A stretch of 13,245 nucleotides of DNA from an uncultured bacterium (GTDB lineage Bacteria > Actinomycetota > Coriobacteriia > Coriobacteriales > Coriobacteriaceae). Below, in pieces: positions 1 through 6,685 of this stretch. Where the stretch lies: contig CAJMNP010000013.1 in NCBI GenBank assembly GCA_905214895.1, positions 1 through 13,245 on the forward strand. Reading direction: 5' to 3'. The position numbers and the translations under genes were made by a program. The stretch's first letter is position 1. Every line of letters starts with the position of its first letter. The notes under the pieces were generated by a model that saw nothing but the letters and a program-made list of their open reading frames with translations, made no database searches and was not told the origin of the DNA.

Positions 1-1049
1 ACTTTGGCGAGCTGGGCAATCTGAGCTTTTTGCGCCCCAACTACGCCCGCGCCGTTGCAGACGTCGTGAAGGAGCTGGGCGGCAAACCCTTTCTCACCGA
101 CTGCAACACGCTCTATGTCGGCAGCCGCAAAAACGCGCTCGAGCACATTGACACCGCTTATCAGAACGGCTTTACCCCGTATGCTACGGGTTGCCAGATC
201 ATCATCGCCGACGGCCTCAAGGGCACCGACGAGGCGCTCGTTCCGGTCGAGGGCGGCGAGTACGTGCGCGAGGCAAAGATCGGCCAGGCACTCATGGACG
301 CCGACATCGTGATTAGCCTCACCCACTTTAAGGGCCATGAGCAGGCCGGCTTTGGCGGTGCCATGAAGAACCTGGGTATGGGCGGCGGTAGCCGTGCCGG
401 CAAGATGGAGCAGCACGCCGCTGGCAAGCCGAGCGTCGATACCACCAACTGCGTTGGCTGCCGTGCCTGCGAGAAGATATGCGCGCACAGCGCCATCACG
501 TTTGACGGTACGCGTGAGCGCGAGCTTGCCAACGGCAGCACTAGCACGGTTCACGTGGCTGCCATCGACCACGATCGCTGCGTGGGCTGCGGACGCTGCA
601 TTGCGGCGTGCAACCAGGACTGCATCAAGCCCGACTATGATGCCGCGGCCGACGTACTCAACTACAAGATCGCTGAGTACACCAAGGCCATCGTCGACGG
701 CCGCCCGAGCTTCCACATCTCGCTCGCCATGGACATCAGCCCCAACTGCGACTGCCATCCCGAGAATGACACGCCCATCGTCAACGACATCGGCATGTTC
801 GCGAGCTTCGACCCGGTCGCCATCGACCAGGCCTGCGCCGACGCCGTCCTGGCGTCCGAGCCGCTGCCTAACACCGAGCTTACCGACAGCGCGGCCAAGA
901 TGGAGCATAATCACGAGCATCTGGAGGGCGAGCAGGCCAAGGATCCCTTCTGCATCACGCATCCCGACACCGACTGGCGCGCGTGCATCGCGCATGCCGA
1001 GAAGATCGGCCTGGGCACGAGCAAGTACGAGCTCATCGAGGTCAAGTAG
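1..1049 (+). CDS. DUF362 domain protein with two 4Fe-4S clusters (5' partial)
   Basis: An iron-sulfur protein of the DUF362 family, probably cytoplasmic; its reaction and substrate are unknown. The reading frame is already open from base 3, and the residues before the TTG at 30 (FGELGNLSFL) continue the family's N-terminal region, so the gene starts upstream of the window. Counting from codon 30, the DUF362 signature lies at about residues 97-120 (HFKGHEQAGFGGAMKNLGMG). Two ferredoxin motifs follow: C141/C144/C147/C151 and C184/C187/C190/C194, both CxxCxxCxxxC, each expected to hold a 4Fe-4S cluster. The C-terminal part resumes DUF362 with DPVAID (261-266). An additional CxC (C240, C242) sits between them. 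The gene ends just before a bidirectional terminator. The family call is firm; the role (electron transfer or a redox-linked step in anaerobic metabolism) is inference. Confidence 0.9.
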   Translation, partial: FGELGNLSFLRPNYARAVADVVKELGGKPFLTDCNTLYVGSRKNALEHIDTAYQNGFTPYATGCQIIIADGLKGTDEALVPVEGGEYVREAKIGQALMDADIVISLTHFKGHEQAGFGGAMKNLGMGGGSRAGKMEQHAAGKPSVDTTNCVGCRACEKICAHSAITFDGTRERELANGSTSTVHVAAIDHDRCVGCGRCIAACNQDCIKPDYDAAADVLNYKIAEYTKAIVDGRPSFHISLAMDISPNCDCHPENDTPIVNDIGMFASFDPVAIDQACADAVLASEPLPNTELTDSAAKMEHNHEHLEGEQAKDPFCITHPDTDWRACIAHAEKIGLGTSKYELIEVK

Positions 1050-1096
1050 CACCTAACCATTGGACATATCAAGCGCTTTTGTAGTGCAACGTTAGT

Positions 1097-1135
1097 AAAA
1101 GCCGCCCGCGAGCACAGTGCCCACGGGCGGCTTTT
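1097..1135. terminator. bidirectional intrinsic terminator
   Basis: AAAAGCCGCCCG (1097-1108) pairs perfectly with CGGGCGGCTTTT (1124-1135), a 12-bp stem with a 15-base loop. The flanking A and T runs provide a U-tract in both directions. It lies between the convergent DUF362 gene and the hydrolase gene and should terminate both. The remaining bases between the genes show nothing else recognisable. Confidence 0.85.
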
Positions 1136-1180
1136 CGGAAGTGCTAGGGGTCAGATAGACCAGTAAACCGTACTATTTGC

Positions 1181-2146
1181 CTAAAAATACTCGTCGAGGA
1201 AGTCGTCGACCGTGTTCCAGTAGAGCTCGGGGTCGACTTGCGCGCTCTTGGCATGGGCGGCGCCGTGGATAGTGAGCTTTTGCTTGACCTTGCTGGCGCA
1301 CGCGTCGTAGTTTTGGTCGAGCATGCTGTACGGCACAAAGGTGTCCTGGTCGCCGTGGATAAACAGCATGGGAACCGTCGCGTGTTCGAGTTGCTCCACA
1401 CTGCTCGCCTTATGAAAGTCGTAGCCCGCGCGCACGTTGCACACCAAGTTTGCTACATCGAGCAAGGGAAAGCTGGGCAGGCCGAACACGTCCTTGAGCT
1501 GCAGAGAAAACTCGTCCCAAACGCTCGTATAACCGCAGTCCTCGATAATGCATTTCACGTTTGCGGGCAGAGATTCCCCCGCGACGTTCATGGCGGTTGC
1601 CGCACCCATCGACTCGCCAAAGACCAAGATGCGCGCCTCGGGGTCAGTCTGAACGATTCGCTCGATCCATGCGACGATGTCGAGGCGCTCGGGCCAGCCC
1701 ATGCCGATATAGTCGCCGCCGGAGCGCTCGTGGGCGCGCGCGGCAGGTGCGAGCACGTTCATGCCGCGGTCGTGGAATCGCTTGACGTATCGGGCCATAC
1801 CGATGGGCTCGTTGGTATATCCATGCAGGCAAACGGCGTAGTCGTGCGTGCTCTCCGACGCAGCAAAATACCAAGCGGCAAGTTCGGTTCCGTCATCTGC
1901 GGTGAGGCTGCTGCTCTCGCGGTTCTCTTTAAACCATGCCCGCGCCTCGGTGTCCTCGGCATCCGGCTGCTCACCTTCTTTGTCGTCCTTGCCGTCCTGC
2001 ATCATCTTCATGGTGTATGGCGCGCGGGGATTCAGCGCGAAGTCAAACAGAAAGTTGCCGGCAAACCCCAGCAGCGCGACAACGACTACCAACGTAACAA
2101 TGCCTGCTATCTTGAGCTTTCGATGGGGGTGTGCGTTTTGAGTCAT
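1181..2146 (-). CDS. membrane-anchored alpha/beta hydrolase (S33-like)
   Basis: A 321-residue serine hydrolase of the alpha/beta fold, probably anchored to the outer face of the membrane. Residues 12-34 form one hydrophobic segment after a basic start (HPHRKLK), so it is a signal anchor or uncleaved signal. The oxyanion motif HGY is at 108-110 and the nucleophile elbow GESMG at 177-181 (Ser179). The acid is probably Asp268 in HGDQDTFVP, and the base His298 in HGAAHAKS. This is the full catalytic triad of the S33/BAAT-like lysophospholipase-esterase group; the substrate cannot be told. A linker rich in Asp, Glu and Lys (51-68) separates anchor and domain. The start is supported by TAGGAGA seven bases upstream and a well-placed promoter. 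It is transcribed alone, divergent from the trhA-like gene. Confidence 0.9.
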   Translation of the reverse strand: MTQNAHPHRKLKIAGIVTLVVVVALLGFAGNFLFDFALNPRAPYTMKMMQDGKDDKEGEQPDAEDTEARAWFKENRESSSLTADDGTELAAWYFAASESTHDYAVCLHGYTNEPIGMARYVKRFHDRGMNVLAPAARAHERSGGDYIGMGWPERLDIVAWIERIVQTDPEARILVFGESMGAATAMNVAGESLPANVKCIIEDCGYTSVWDEFSLQLKDVFGLPSFPLLDVANLVCNVRAGYDFHKASSVEQLEHATVPMLFIHGDQDTFVPYSMLDQNYDACASKVKQKLTIHGAAHAKSAQVDPELYWNTVDDFLDEYF

Positions 2147-2163
2147 GCGGTATTCTCCTATAA

Positions 2164-2225
2164 GATGTTAATACATCAACATTTAATGCAAGCGCATTAT
2201 GGACGTTCACCGTTGATGCGTCAAC
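2164..2225. repeat. three short palindromes in the divergent promoter region
   Basis: Three perfect inverted repeats, each with a 4-base centre, lie within 62 bases: GATGT-TAAT-ACATC (2164-2177), TAATGC-AAGC-GCATTA (2184-2199) and GTTGA-TGCG-TCAAC (2212-2225). The second covers the -10 edge and probable start point of the hydrolase promoter and the third covers its -35. CATCAAC (2175-2181) and GTTGATG (2212-2218) are also inverted copies of each other. They look like operators for a dimeric repressor, but the protein is unknown and short palindromes can arise by chance. Confidence 0.4.
2196..2224 (-). promoter_or_regulatory. sigma-70-type promoter of the hydrolase gene
   Basis: Read on the minus strand, TTGACG (2219-2224) and CATAAT (2196-2201) are separated by exactly 17 bases; each box matches five of six consensus bases. 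Transcription would start near 2189, giving a leader of about 43 bases before the ATG at 2146. Two perfect small palindromes overlap the boxes. Confidence 0.7.
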
Positions 2226-2267
2226 AGGCAAAGAATGGGTAAACAAAGGGTCACGTATGGTGCAAAT

Positions 2268-2297
2268 TTCGCACGCACCCAGACGCTTTGATATAGT
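2268..2297 (+). promoter_or_regulatory. probable promoter of the PAQR gene
   Basis: TATAGT (2292-2297) is a good -10 box. TTCGCA (2268-2273), 18 bases upstream, is a weak -35 (four of six). Transcription would begin near 2304, about 29 bases before the ATG at 2333, with TTGGAGG (2315-2321) as the ribosome binding site. Confidence 0.45.
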
Positions 2298-2332
2298 GTT
2301 GAGAACTCTTTACGTTGGAGGATGTAACCGGC

Positions 2333-3016
2333 ATGTCCGATTCGAGCGACAGTTCTAAGCCGCGACCCAAGACCGCGGCCGTTCCACACTACACGGTGGG
2401 TGAGGAGATCATGAACTCCGTCACCCATGGTGTCGGCTGCCTGCTGGGTATCGCGGGCCTGGTGCTCCTGATCGTATTCGCTGCCCTGCGCGGCGGAGGC
2501 TCGGCCCACATGGCCGCGGCAATTGTCTATGGCGTCAGCATTATCCTCGAATACCTAGCCTCCACGCTCTACCATGCGATTCAACCCGCGCGCGCCAAGC
2601 GCGTGTTCCGCATCATCGACCACAGCTGCATCTACCTGCTCATAGCCGGCAGCTATACGCCGTTTTGCCTCATCACGCTCGCAAACGACGGCGGCGCCGT
2701 GCTGTTCTTTGCCGTATGGGCCATCGCCATCATCGGCATCGCCCTCGAGTGCTTTATGCGCGAGCGTCAACCGCACTGGGTAAGCGGCCTGGTCTACCTG
2801 CTGATGGGCTGGCTCGTTGTCTTTAAGCTGCCCGAACTTGTGGCGCTGCTCAACCCCGTGGCACTTGCCCTGCTCGCCGTCGGCGGCGTGTGCTACACCG
2901 CGGGCGTGCCGTTCTATATCGCCAAAAACGTGCGCTATCTGCACAGTGTTTTCCACTTGTGGGTGCTCGCCGGCAGCATCTTCCAGTTCATGGCGGTGAT
3001 CCTCTTCGTAATCTAG
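2333..3016 (+). CDS. trhA: PAQR/hemolysin III family membrane protein (TrhA-like)
   Basis: A 227-residue integral membrane protein of the hemolysin III/YqfA (TrhA) branch of the PAQR family, with about seven hydrophobic segments. Bacterial members are linked to membrane homeostasis; the haemolysin label is historical. The metal-site residues of the family are present: His32 in NSVTHGVG, Ser77/His81 in ASTLYHA, Asp96-His97 in RIIDHSCIYLL, and His204/His208 in LHSVFHLWV. Length and order are normal. I chose ATG 2333, not the TTG at 2315, because TTGGAGG at 2315-2321 is the Shine-Dalgarno sequence with good spacing to 2333. A CorC gene follows on the same strand after 108 bases with no clear terminator or promoter, so readthrough is possible. 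The family call is secure; the physiological role is inferred from homologues. Confidence 0.92.
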   Translation: MSDSSDSSKPRPKTAAVPHYTVGEEIMNSVTHGVGCLLGIAGLVLLIVFAALRGGGSAHMAAAIVYGVSIILEYLASTLYHAIQPARAKRVFRIIDHSCIYLLIAGSYTPFCLITLANDGGAVLFFAVWAIAIIGIALECFMRERQPHWVSGLVYLLMGWLVVFKLPELVALLNPVALALLAVGGVCYTAGVPFYIAKNVRYLHSVFHLWVLAGSIFQFMAVILFVI

Positions 3017-3124
3017 CGACCGCGCCCATGCCCTCGCTCCCACGGGCGACCGGCGCAATTGCCCTATCCGTCACCTACGCTTACTACCCAACGTCCCGAA
3101 TCTTGGAGGTTCGAGAAACTCCCG

Positions 3125-4498
3125 ATGGACATAACCATCTCCCTTATCACCACCCTCGTTTTGACCCTCATCAACGGCTACTTTTCTATGTCCGAGATGG
3201 CGCTCACCACGGCCAAGCGCGCCGTGCTGGAGCATGAAGCCGAGGAAGGCGACAAGCGCGCCGAGCGTGCCATTAAGCTGGCTGCCGACTCCGACCAGCT
3301 GCTCGCCACCATCCAGGTCGCCATCACGCTCGTGGGCTTCGCCTCGTCCGCCGTTGCCTCGACGAGCCTGTCCGACCCGCTCGCCACGTGGCTCATGAGC
3401 TTTGGCATCGCGCCGCTCTCCGCCATCGCGCGCGGCCTGGCGCCGGTCATCATCACCGTCGCGGTCGCCTTCGTGTCCATCGTGATCGGTGAGCTCGTGC
3501 CCAAGCGCATCGGCCTCGCTAACGCTGAGGGCGTATCCAAACAGGTCGTGGGACCGCTCTCCGTGTTCCAAAAGATCGCCCGCCCGCTCGTGTGGTTGAC
3601 CGGTGCCTGCTCCGACGGCCTGGCCCGCATTCTGCGCATCAAGAGTGCCGACGACCGTCAGAACGTCTCGGAAGAAGAGATCAAGTACATGGTCTCGGAG
3701 CAGGACGACCTGCTCGACGAGGAAAAGCGTATGATCCACGAGATCTTCGACCTGGGCGACACCGTTGCCCGCGAGGTCATGGTGCCGCGCGTGGACACCA
3801 CCATGTGCGAGGACGACGAGACGGTCGCCGACGTGTTGTCCACCATGCGCCAGACCGGCTTTAGCCGCATCCCTGTCTATCACGAGGACCCCGACAACGT
3901 CGCGGGCATCGCGCACATCAAGGACCTGATTCAGCCCGCGCTCGACGGCAAGGGCGACCAGCCCATTGCCGACTTTTTGCGCGACGCCACCTTTGTGCCC
4001 GATACCAAGGACATCCTGCCGCTGCTGTCCGAGATGCAGACCTCGCACGACCAGATCGTGGTCGTCGTGGACGAGTACGGCGGCACGGCCGGCATCATCA
4101 CCATCGAGGATATCGTCGAGGAGATCGTCGGCGAGATCGAGGACGAGTTCGACCCCGACAACAAGTACCTCACGCGCCTTTCGCGCCGCGAGTGGCTCGT
4201 TGATGGGCGTTTTTCGTGCGATGACGCGATTGAGCTTGGTTGGCCGCTCGAGGAAAGCGATGATTATGAGACCATCGCCGGCTGGATCTTGGAGCTTTGT
4301 GACTCGGTGCCCGACATCGGAGAGGTGTTTGAGGTCGCGGGGTACAAGTTCAAGGTGCAGTCGATGCGTGGCCAGCGCATCTCGCTCATTCGCGTGATCG
4401 CTCCGGCCGAAACCGATAAGAAGGATTCCGAGTCTTCGGTAGACGAGCCGACGACGTCGGGTGCGGGTTCCGCGAATCCGCACGACGGCGACGAGTAG
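3125..4498 (+). CDS. CNNM/CorC (HlyC/CorC) family ion transporter
   Basis: A 457-residue membrane protein of the CNNM/CorC family, whose studied members export Mg2+ (for example MpfA in staphylococci). A DUF21/CNNM membrane domain covers about residues 1-175, with NGYFSMSE (17-24) in the first helix and GELVPKRIG (122-130), the family hallmark. A CBS pair follows (about 212-335), with MVPR at 219-222 and VVVDEYGGTAGIITIEDI (313-330), the usual nucleotide-binding region. The CorC/HlyC C-terminal domain spans about 350-426, then an acidic tail. An upstream TTG (3059) would add 22 non-conserved residues; ATG 3125 begins exactly at the hydrophobic domain. GGAGG (3105-3109) is 15 bases upstream, a rather long spacing. 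The next gene starts 24 bases after the stop, so the two are probably co-transcribed. The transported ion is inferred from the family. Confidence 0.92.
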   Translation: MDITISLITTLVLTLINGYFSMSEMALTTAKRAVLEHEAEEGDKRAERAIKLAADSDQLLATIQVAITLVGFASSAVASTSLSDPLATWLMSFGIAPLSAIARGLAPVIITVAVAFVSIVIGELVPKRIGLANAEGVSKQVVGPLSVFQKIARPLVWLTGACSDGLARILRIKSADDRQNVSEEEIKYMVSEQDDLLDEEKRMIHEIFDLGDTVAREVMVPRVDTTMCEDDETVADVLSTMRQTGFSRIPVYHEDPDNVAGIAHIKDLIQPALDGKGDQPIADFLRDATFVPDTKDILPLLSEMQTSHDQIVVVVDEYGGTAGIITIEDIVEEIVGEIEDEFDPDNKYLTRLSRREWLVDGRFSCDDAIELGWPLEESDDYETIAGWILELCDSVPDIGEVFEVAGYKFKVQSMRGQRISLIRVIAPAETDKKDSESSVDEPTTSGAGSANPHDGDE

Positions 4499-4522
4499 GA
4501 CAAGGAAGAGTAGGGGAGAGTT

Positions 4523-5332
4523 ATGGCAGGCCTGTTCAACATCCTTAAGGTCACCGTCAGCGAGGACAAGATTTGCGCGCATGTGCTGGTGAACCCCGGC
4601 ATGCCGCTCATGACCTCGGAGGATATCGAGGCCACGGCGCGCGTGTATTACCTGGTGCCGGCGATTGCCAAGCACCTGTGCCTGGGTGATTCCGGTCGCG
4701 AGTTCCAGGACTGCATGGGCCAGACCGAGCTTTGCCATCTGCTTGAGCATGTGACGGTCGAGCTCATGAACGAGACCGGGCTTGCCGGCAGCATCTCGTG
4801 CGGCCGCACGCGCGTAAGCGAGCACGACGAGCGCGTTTTTGAGGTTGAGCTTTCGTGCCCCGACGACGCGCTGGCCATCGGTGCGCTGTCTTCGGCCACC
4901 TTTATGATGGACTGGGCGTACCTGCACGCCGACCAGCCTGCCCCCGACGTGGAAGGCACGGTCGCGGGCCTGCGCAACCTGGTACTGGGCATGCGCGCCG
5001 AGGCCGAGGGCAAGGATCCTCACGAGGCCGTCGCCGCTGCGAACGGCGAAGATGCTGCCGAGGACGAGGGCGCTGACGAGGGCGATGTGCCGGCCGACGC
5101 CGAGCCCGTTCCCACCGAGCCCCAGGGCGTCCCCAACTTTGACGACGAGCCCCAGGTGGCGATTGATACCGAGGGCGCGGTTGCCGAAAACCACGAGGCT
5201 TCCGCTGCCGTCTTTGGCGGTGCGGCGACGGTTCCGGCAGGACCTGCGCATGAGGGCGGCCTGCCGCTCGTGGACGGCGCCGGCGAGGGCCCGGGTGCCA
5301 CGGTGGCCATGCCGGCTATGCCCCAGGAGTAG
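4523..5332 (+). CDS. stand-alone protein like the N-domain of cyanophycin synthetase
   Basis: A 269-residue soluble protein with no signal or membrane segment. Residues 1-130 look like the N-terminal domain of cyanophycin synthetase CphA1. YLVPAIAKHLC (43-53) fits the LPSLVEHYC region, CHLLEHVTVEL (71-81) fits GHIVEHVALEL, and GRTR (94-97) followed by a beta-rich VFEVELS matches GFGRTR in the same order. H72-x-x-E75-H76 is a possible inverted zincin-type metal site. The ATP-grasp and Mur-ligase domains of CphA1 are absent. The remaining half is low-complexity, rich in Ala, Glu, Asp, Pro and Gly, with no visible domain. GGGGAGA lies six bases before the ATG. It follows the CorC gene by 24 bases, so it is likely in the same transcript. 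The similarity rests on motifs recalled from memory, so homology is probable; function (for example a peptide hydrolase) is speculative. Confidence 0.75.
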   Translation: MAGLFNILKVTVSEDKICAHVLVNPGMPLMTSEDIEATARVYYLVPAIAKHLCLGDSGREFQDCMGQTELCHLLEHVTVELMNETGLAGSISCGRTRVSEHDERVFEVELSCPDDALAIGALSSATFMMDWAYLHADQPAPDVEGTVAGLRNLVLGMRAEAEGKDPHEAVAAANGEDAAEDEGADEGDVPADAEPVPTEPQGVPNFDDEPQVAIDTEGAVAENHEASAAVFGGAATVPAGPAHEGGLPLVDGAGEGPGATVAMPAMPQE

Positions 5333-5411
5333 GCCTACGCGTTTATCACCATCACGGACCTGCGCCTTTGCCGTACGCAGATGAGCGGAGCGGCAAGTGA
5401 TGCGCTGCGGG

Positions 5412-5417
5412 TATAAT
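5412..5417 (+). promoter_or_regulatory. -10 box of the ytxH-PRC unit
   Basis: A perfect TATAAT in the context GGGTATAATGG. No good -35 is found 16-18 bases upstream (the region reads gagcggc). Transcription would begin near 5424, about 45 bases before the ATG at 5469. The bases between the stop at 5332 and this box hold only a weak CTGCG/CGCAG hairpin (5360-5380) without a T-run. Confidence 0.55.
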
Positions 5418-5468
5418 GGACACCATTCAAACGGTGGGCACCGACGTGCCCGCAGGAGAGGAATGATC

Positions 5469-5858
5469 ATGGGTAAGACTTTCAGCTTTGTCTCCGGCGC
5501 ACTTTTTGGTGCCGCTGCCGGCGCTATTATCGGCGTTGCTCTGGCCCCGCGCTCGGGCGCCGAGACCCGCGCCATGGCTGCCGATATCGCCAACGACGCC
5601 TGGGACAATATGCGCGACACCTACGAGCACAGCGCCGAGGAGGCCCGTGCTGCGGTGAATGACTTTGGCCCGATGGTCGACGCCAAGACCGACGACCTGC
5701 GCGCTAAGGTTGACCTGGCCCGCGAGCGCATGGACCAGCTGCGCGAGCAGCTCAACGACGCCATTTCGGGCGGCAACGTGACGCCTGCCGCCGACGTCGT
5801 GGTCGAGAACGCCGTCGAGGCTGATACCGAGGCTGCGGAGCCCTCGACCGAGGCATAA
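5469..5858 (+). CDS. YtxH domain protein
   Basis: A 129-residue protein of the YtxH family (general-stress or envelope-associated proteins of Gram-positives; molecular role unknown). It begins MGKTFSFVSG and has one glycine/alanine-rich membrane helix (about 5-26) followed by APRSGAETR (26-34), the classic YtxH pattern. Residues 37-100 are a charged heptad-like helix that may form a coiled coil, and 105-129 are an acidic tail. Two in-frame ATGs exist, 5463 (MIMGK) and 5469; AGGAG at 5454-5458 is 4 bases from the first and 10 from the second. I prefer 5469 because MGK is the usual YtxH start. Its TAA stop overlaps the ATG of the PRC-barrel gene (TAATG), so the two are translationally coupled and probably act together. 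Confidence 0.85.
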   Translation: MGKTFSFVSGALFGAAAGAIIGVALAPRSGAETRAMAADIANDAWDNMRDTYEHSAEEARAAVNDFGPMVDAKTDDLRAKVDLARERMDQLREQLNDAISGGNVTPAADVVVENAVEADTEAAEPSTEA

Positions 5859-6613
5859 TGCGCGCTGGGGATTTTGTCGGCGCCAAGATCTATCGCAAGC
5901 CTACCGAGGACAAGCGCACCAAAAAGGACGGCACACCGCGCAGCCCTAAAAAGCTCGGAAAGATTCACTTTCCGGTCTTTACCCCGGGCGGTACGCGCGT
6001 GGTCGGCTTTATGGTCCGCCAGTCCGATATCGCGGGCATGATCGAGCGTCCCGATCGATTCGTAGCGCTCGACGCCATTGGTGTCTACGAGGGCGCCATT
6101 GCGGTCGATGACGTCAAGGACACGTACGATGCCGCCGCCGCCAAGCGCCTCGACATCAACCTGGACGATTGCATCATCTGGGTCGGTATGGACGTGCGCA
6201 CGGAATCGGGCGACGTCGTGGGCTATTGCTCGGACGTTGAGTTTAAGCCGCGCTCGGGCATCGTGCAGGCATTCTATGTGACCGCTGGTGCTGCTTCGAG
6301 TGTTTTGGTTGGTGACACGCAGGTGCCGCCGACGATGCTACGCGGCTACGAGAACGGCGCGATGATTGTCTCGGACGAGGTCAAGGCGCTCGGGTATTCG
6401 GGCGGCGCGGCCGCCAAGGCCGCCGAGGCCAGCGTCGTGGTGGGCGACAAGGTCAAAAAGGGCGCCAAGGTGCTCGACGACAAGGGATCGGTTGCCGTGG
6501 ACAAGGGCAGTCGCGCACTGGGCAAGCAGCTCGGCAAGACGCGCGGCATGTTCAAGGCCTTTAAGGACGAATACCAAAAGGCGAGCGGAGGCTCGTCAAA
6601 AGCTACAAAATAG
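5858..6613 (+). CDS. PRC-barrel domain protein
   Basis: A 251-residue protein without signal peptide or membrane helix. Residues 1-90 form a beta-rich segment (MRAGDFVGAKIY, VVGFMVRQSDIAGMI) like a divergent PRC barrel. Residues 97-172 form a clearer PRC barrel (DCIIWVGMDVRTESGDVVGYC, then SDVEFKPRSGIVQAFYV). The C-terminal 70 residues are rich in Lys, Gly and Ala, with repeated GDKVKKGAKV-like units, a basic surface that could contact RNA, DNA, membrane or cell wall. PRC barrels occur in RNA-processing, photosynthetic and sporulation proteins and act as binding modules. The ATG overlaps the ytxH stop by one base, with no separate Shine-Dalgarno, implying coupling to the membrane-anchored YtxH protein; a joint complex is inference. 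A hairpin follows the stop. Confidence 0.8.
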   Translation: MRAGDFVGAKIYRKPTEDKRTKKDGTPRSPKKLGKIHFPVFTPGGTRVVGFMVRQSDIAGMIERPDRFVALDAIGVYEGAIAVDDVKDTYDAAAAKRLDINLDDCIIWVGMDVRTESGDVVGYCSDVEFKPRSGIVQAFYVTAGAASSVLVGDTQVPPTMLRGYENGAMIVSDEVKALGYSGGAAAKAAEASVVVGDKVKKGAKVLDDKGSVAVDKGSRALGKQLGKTRGMFKAFKDEYQKASGGSSKATK

Positions 6614-6634
6614 CGACGTACCAAATGATGGGAG

Positions 6635-6664
6635 GCAAGCCGGAGACCTGTTGCTCCGGCTTGC
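6635..6664 (+). terminator. GC-rich hairpin between PRC and NodB-like genes
   Basis: GCAAGCCGGAG (6635-6645) pairs perfectly with CTCCGGCTTGC (6654-6664), an 11-bp stem with an 8-base loop. Only tgtgttta follows, so the U-tract is poor. The ribosome binding site of the next gene (GGGGGAGGG, 6674-6682) starts ten bases later and no promoter fits between. The hairpin is therefore either a leaky terminator or a processing/stability element inside a longer transcript. Confidence 0.6.
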
Positions 6665-6685
6665 TGTGTTTATGGGGGAGGGCAC

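Noticed and set aside
1238..2242. 334-residue open frame on the plus strand
   Set aside because: Antisense to the hydrolase gene, which has a full catalytic triad, promoter and ribosome binding site.
2315..2332. Upstream TTG start for the PAQR gene
   Set aside because: The TTG is part of the TTGGAGG ribosome binding site for ATG 2333; the added residues MEDVTG have no support.
3071..5620. 849-residue open frame on the minus strand
   Set aside because: It lies antisense across the CorC gene, the CphA1 N-domain-like gene and the start of ytxH. Its translation is rich in His, Arg, Gly and Asp with no domain, typical of the stop-poor antisense frame of GC-rich genes.
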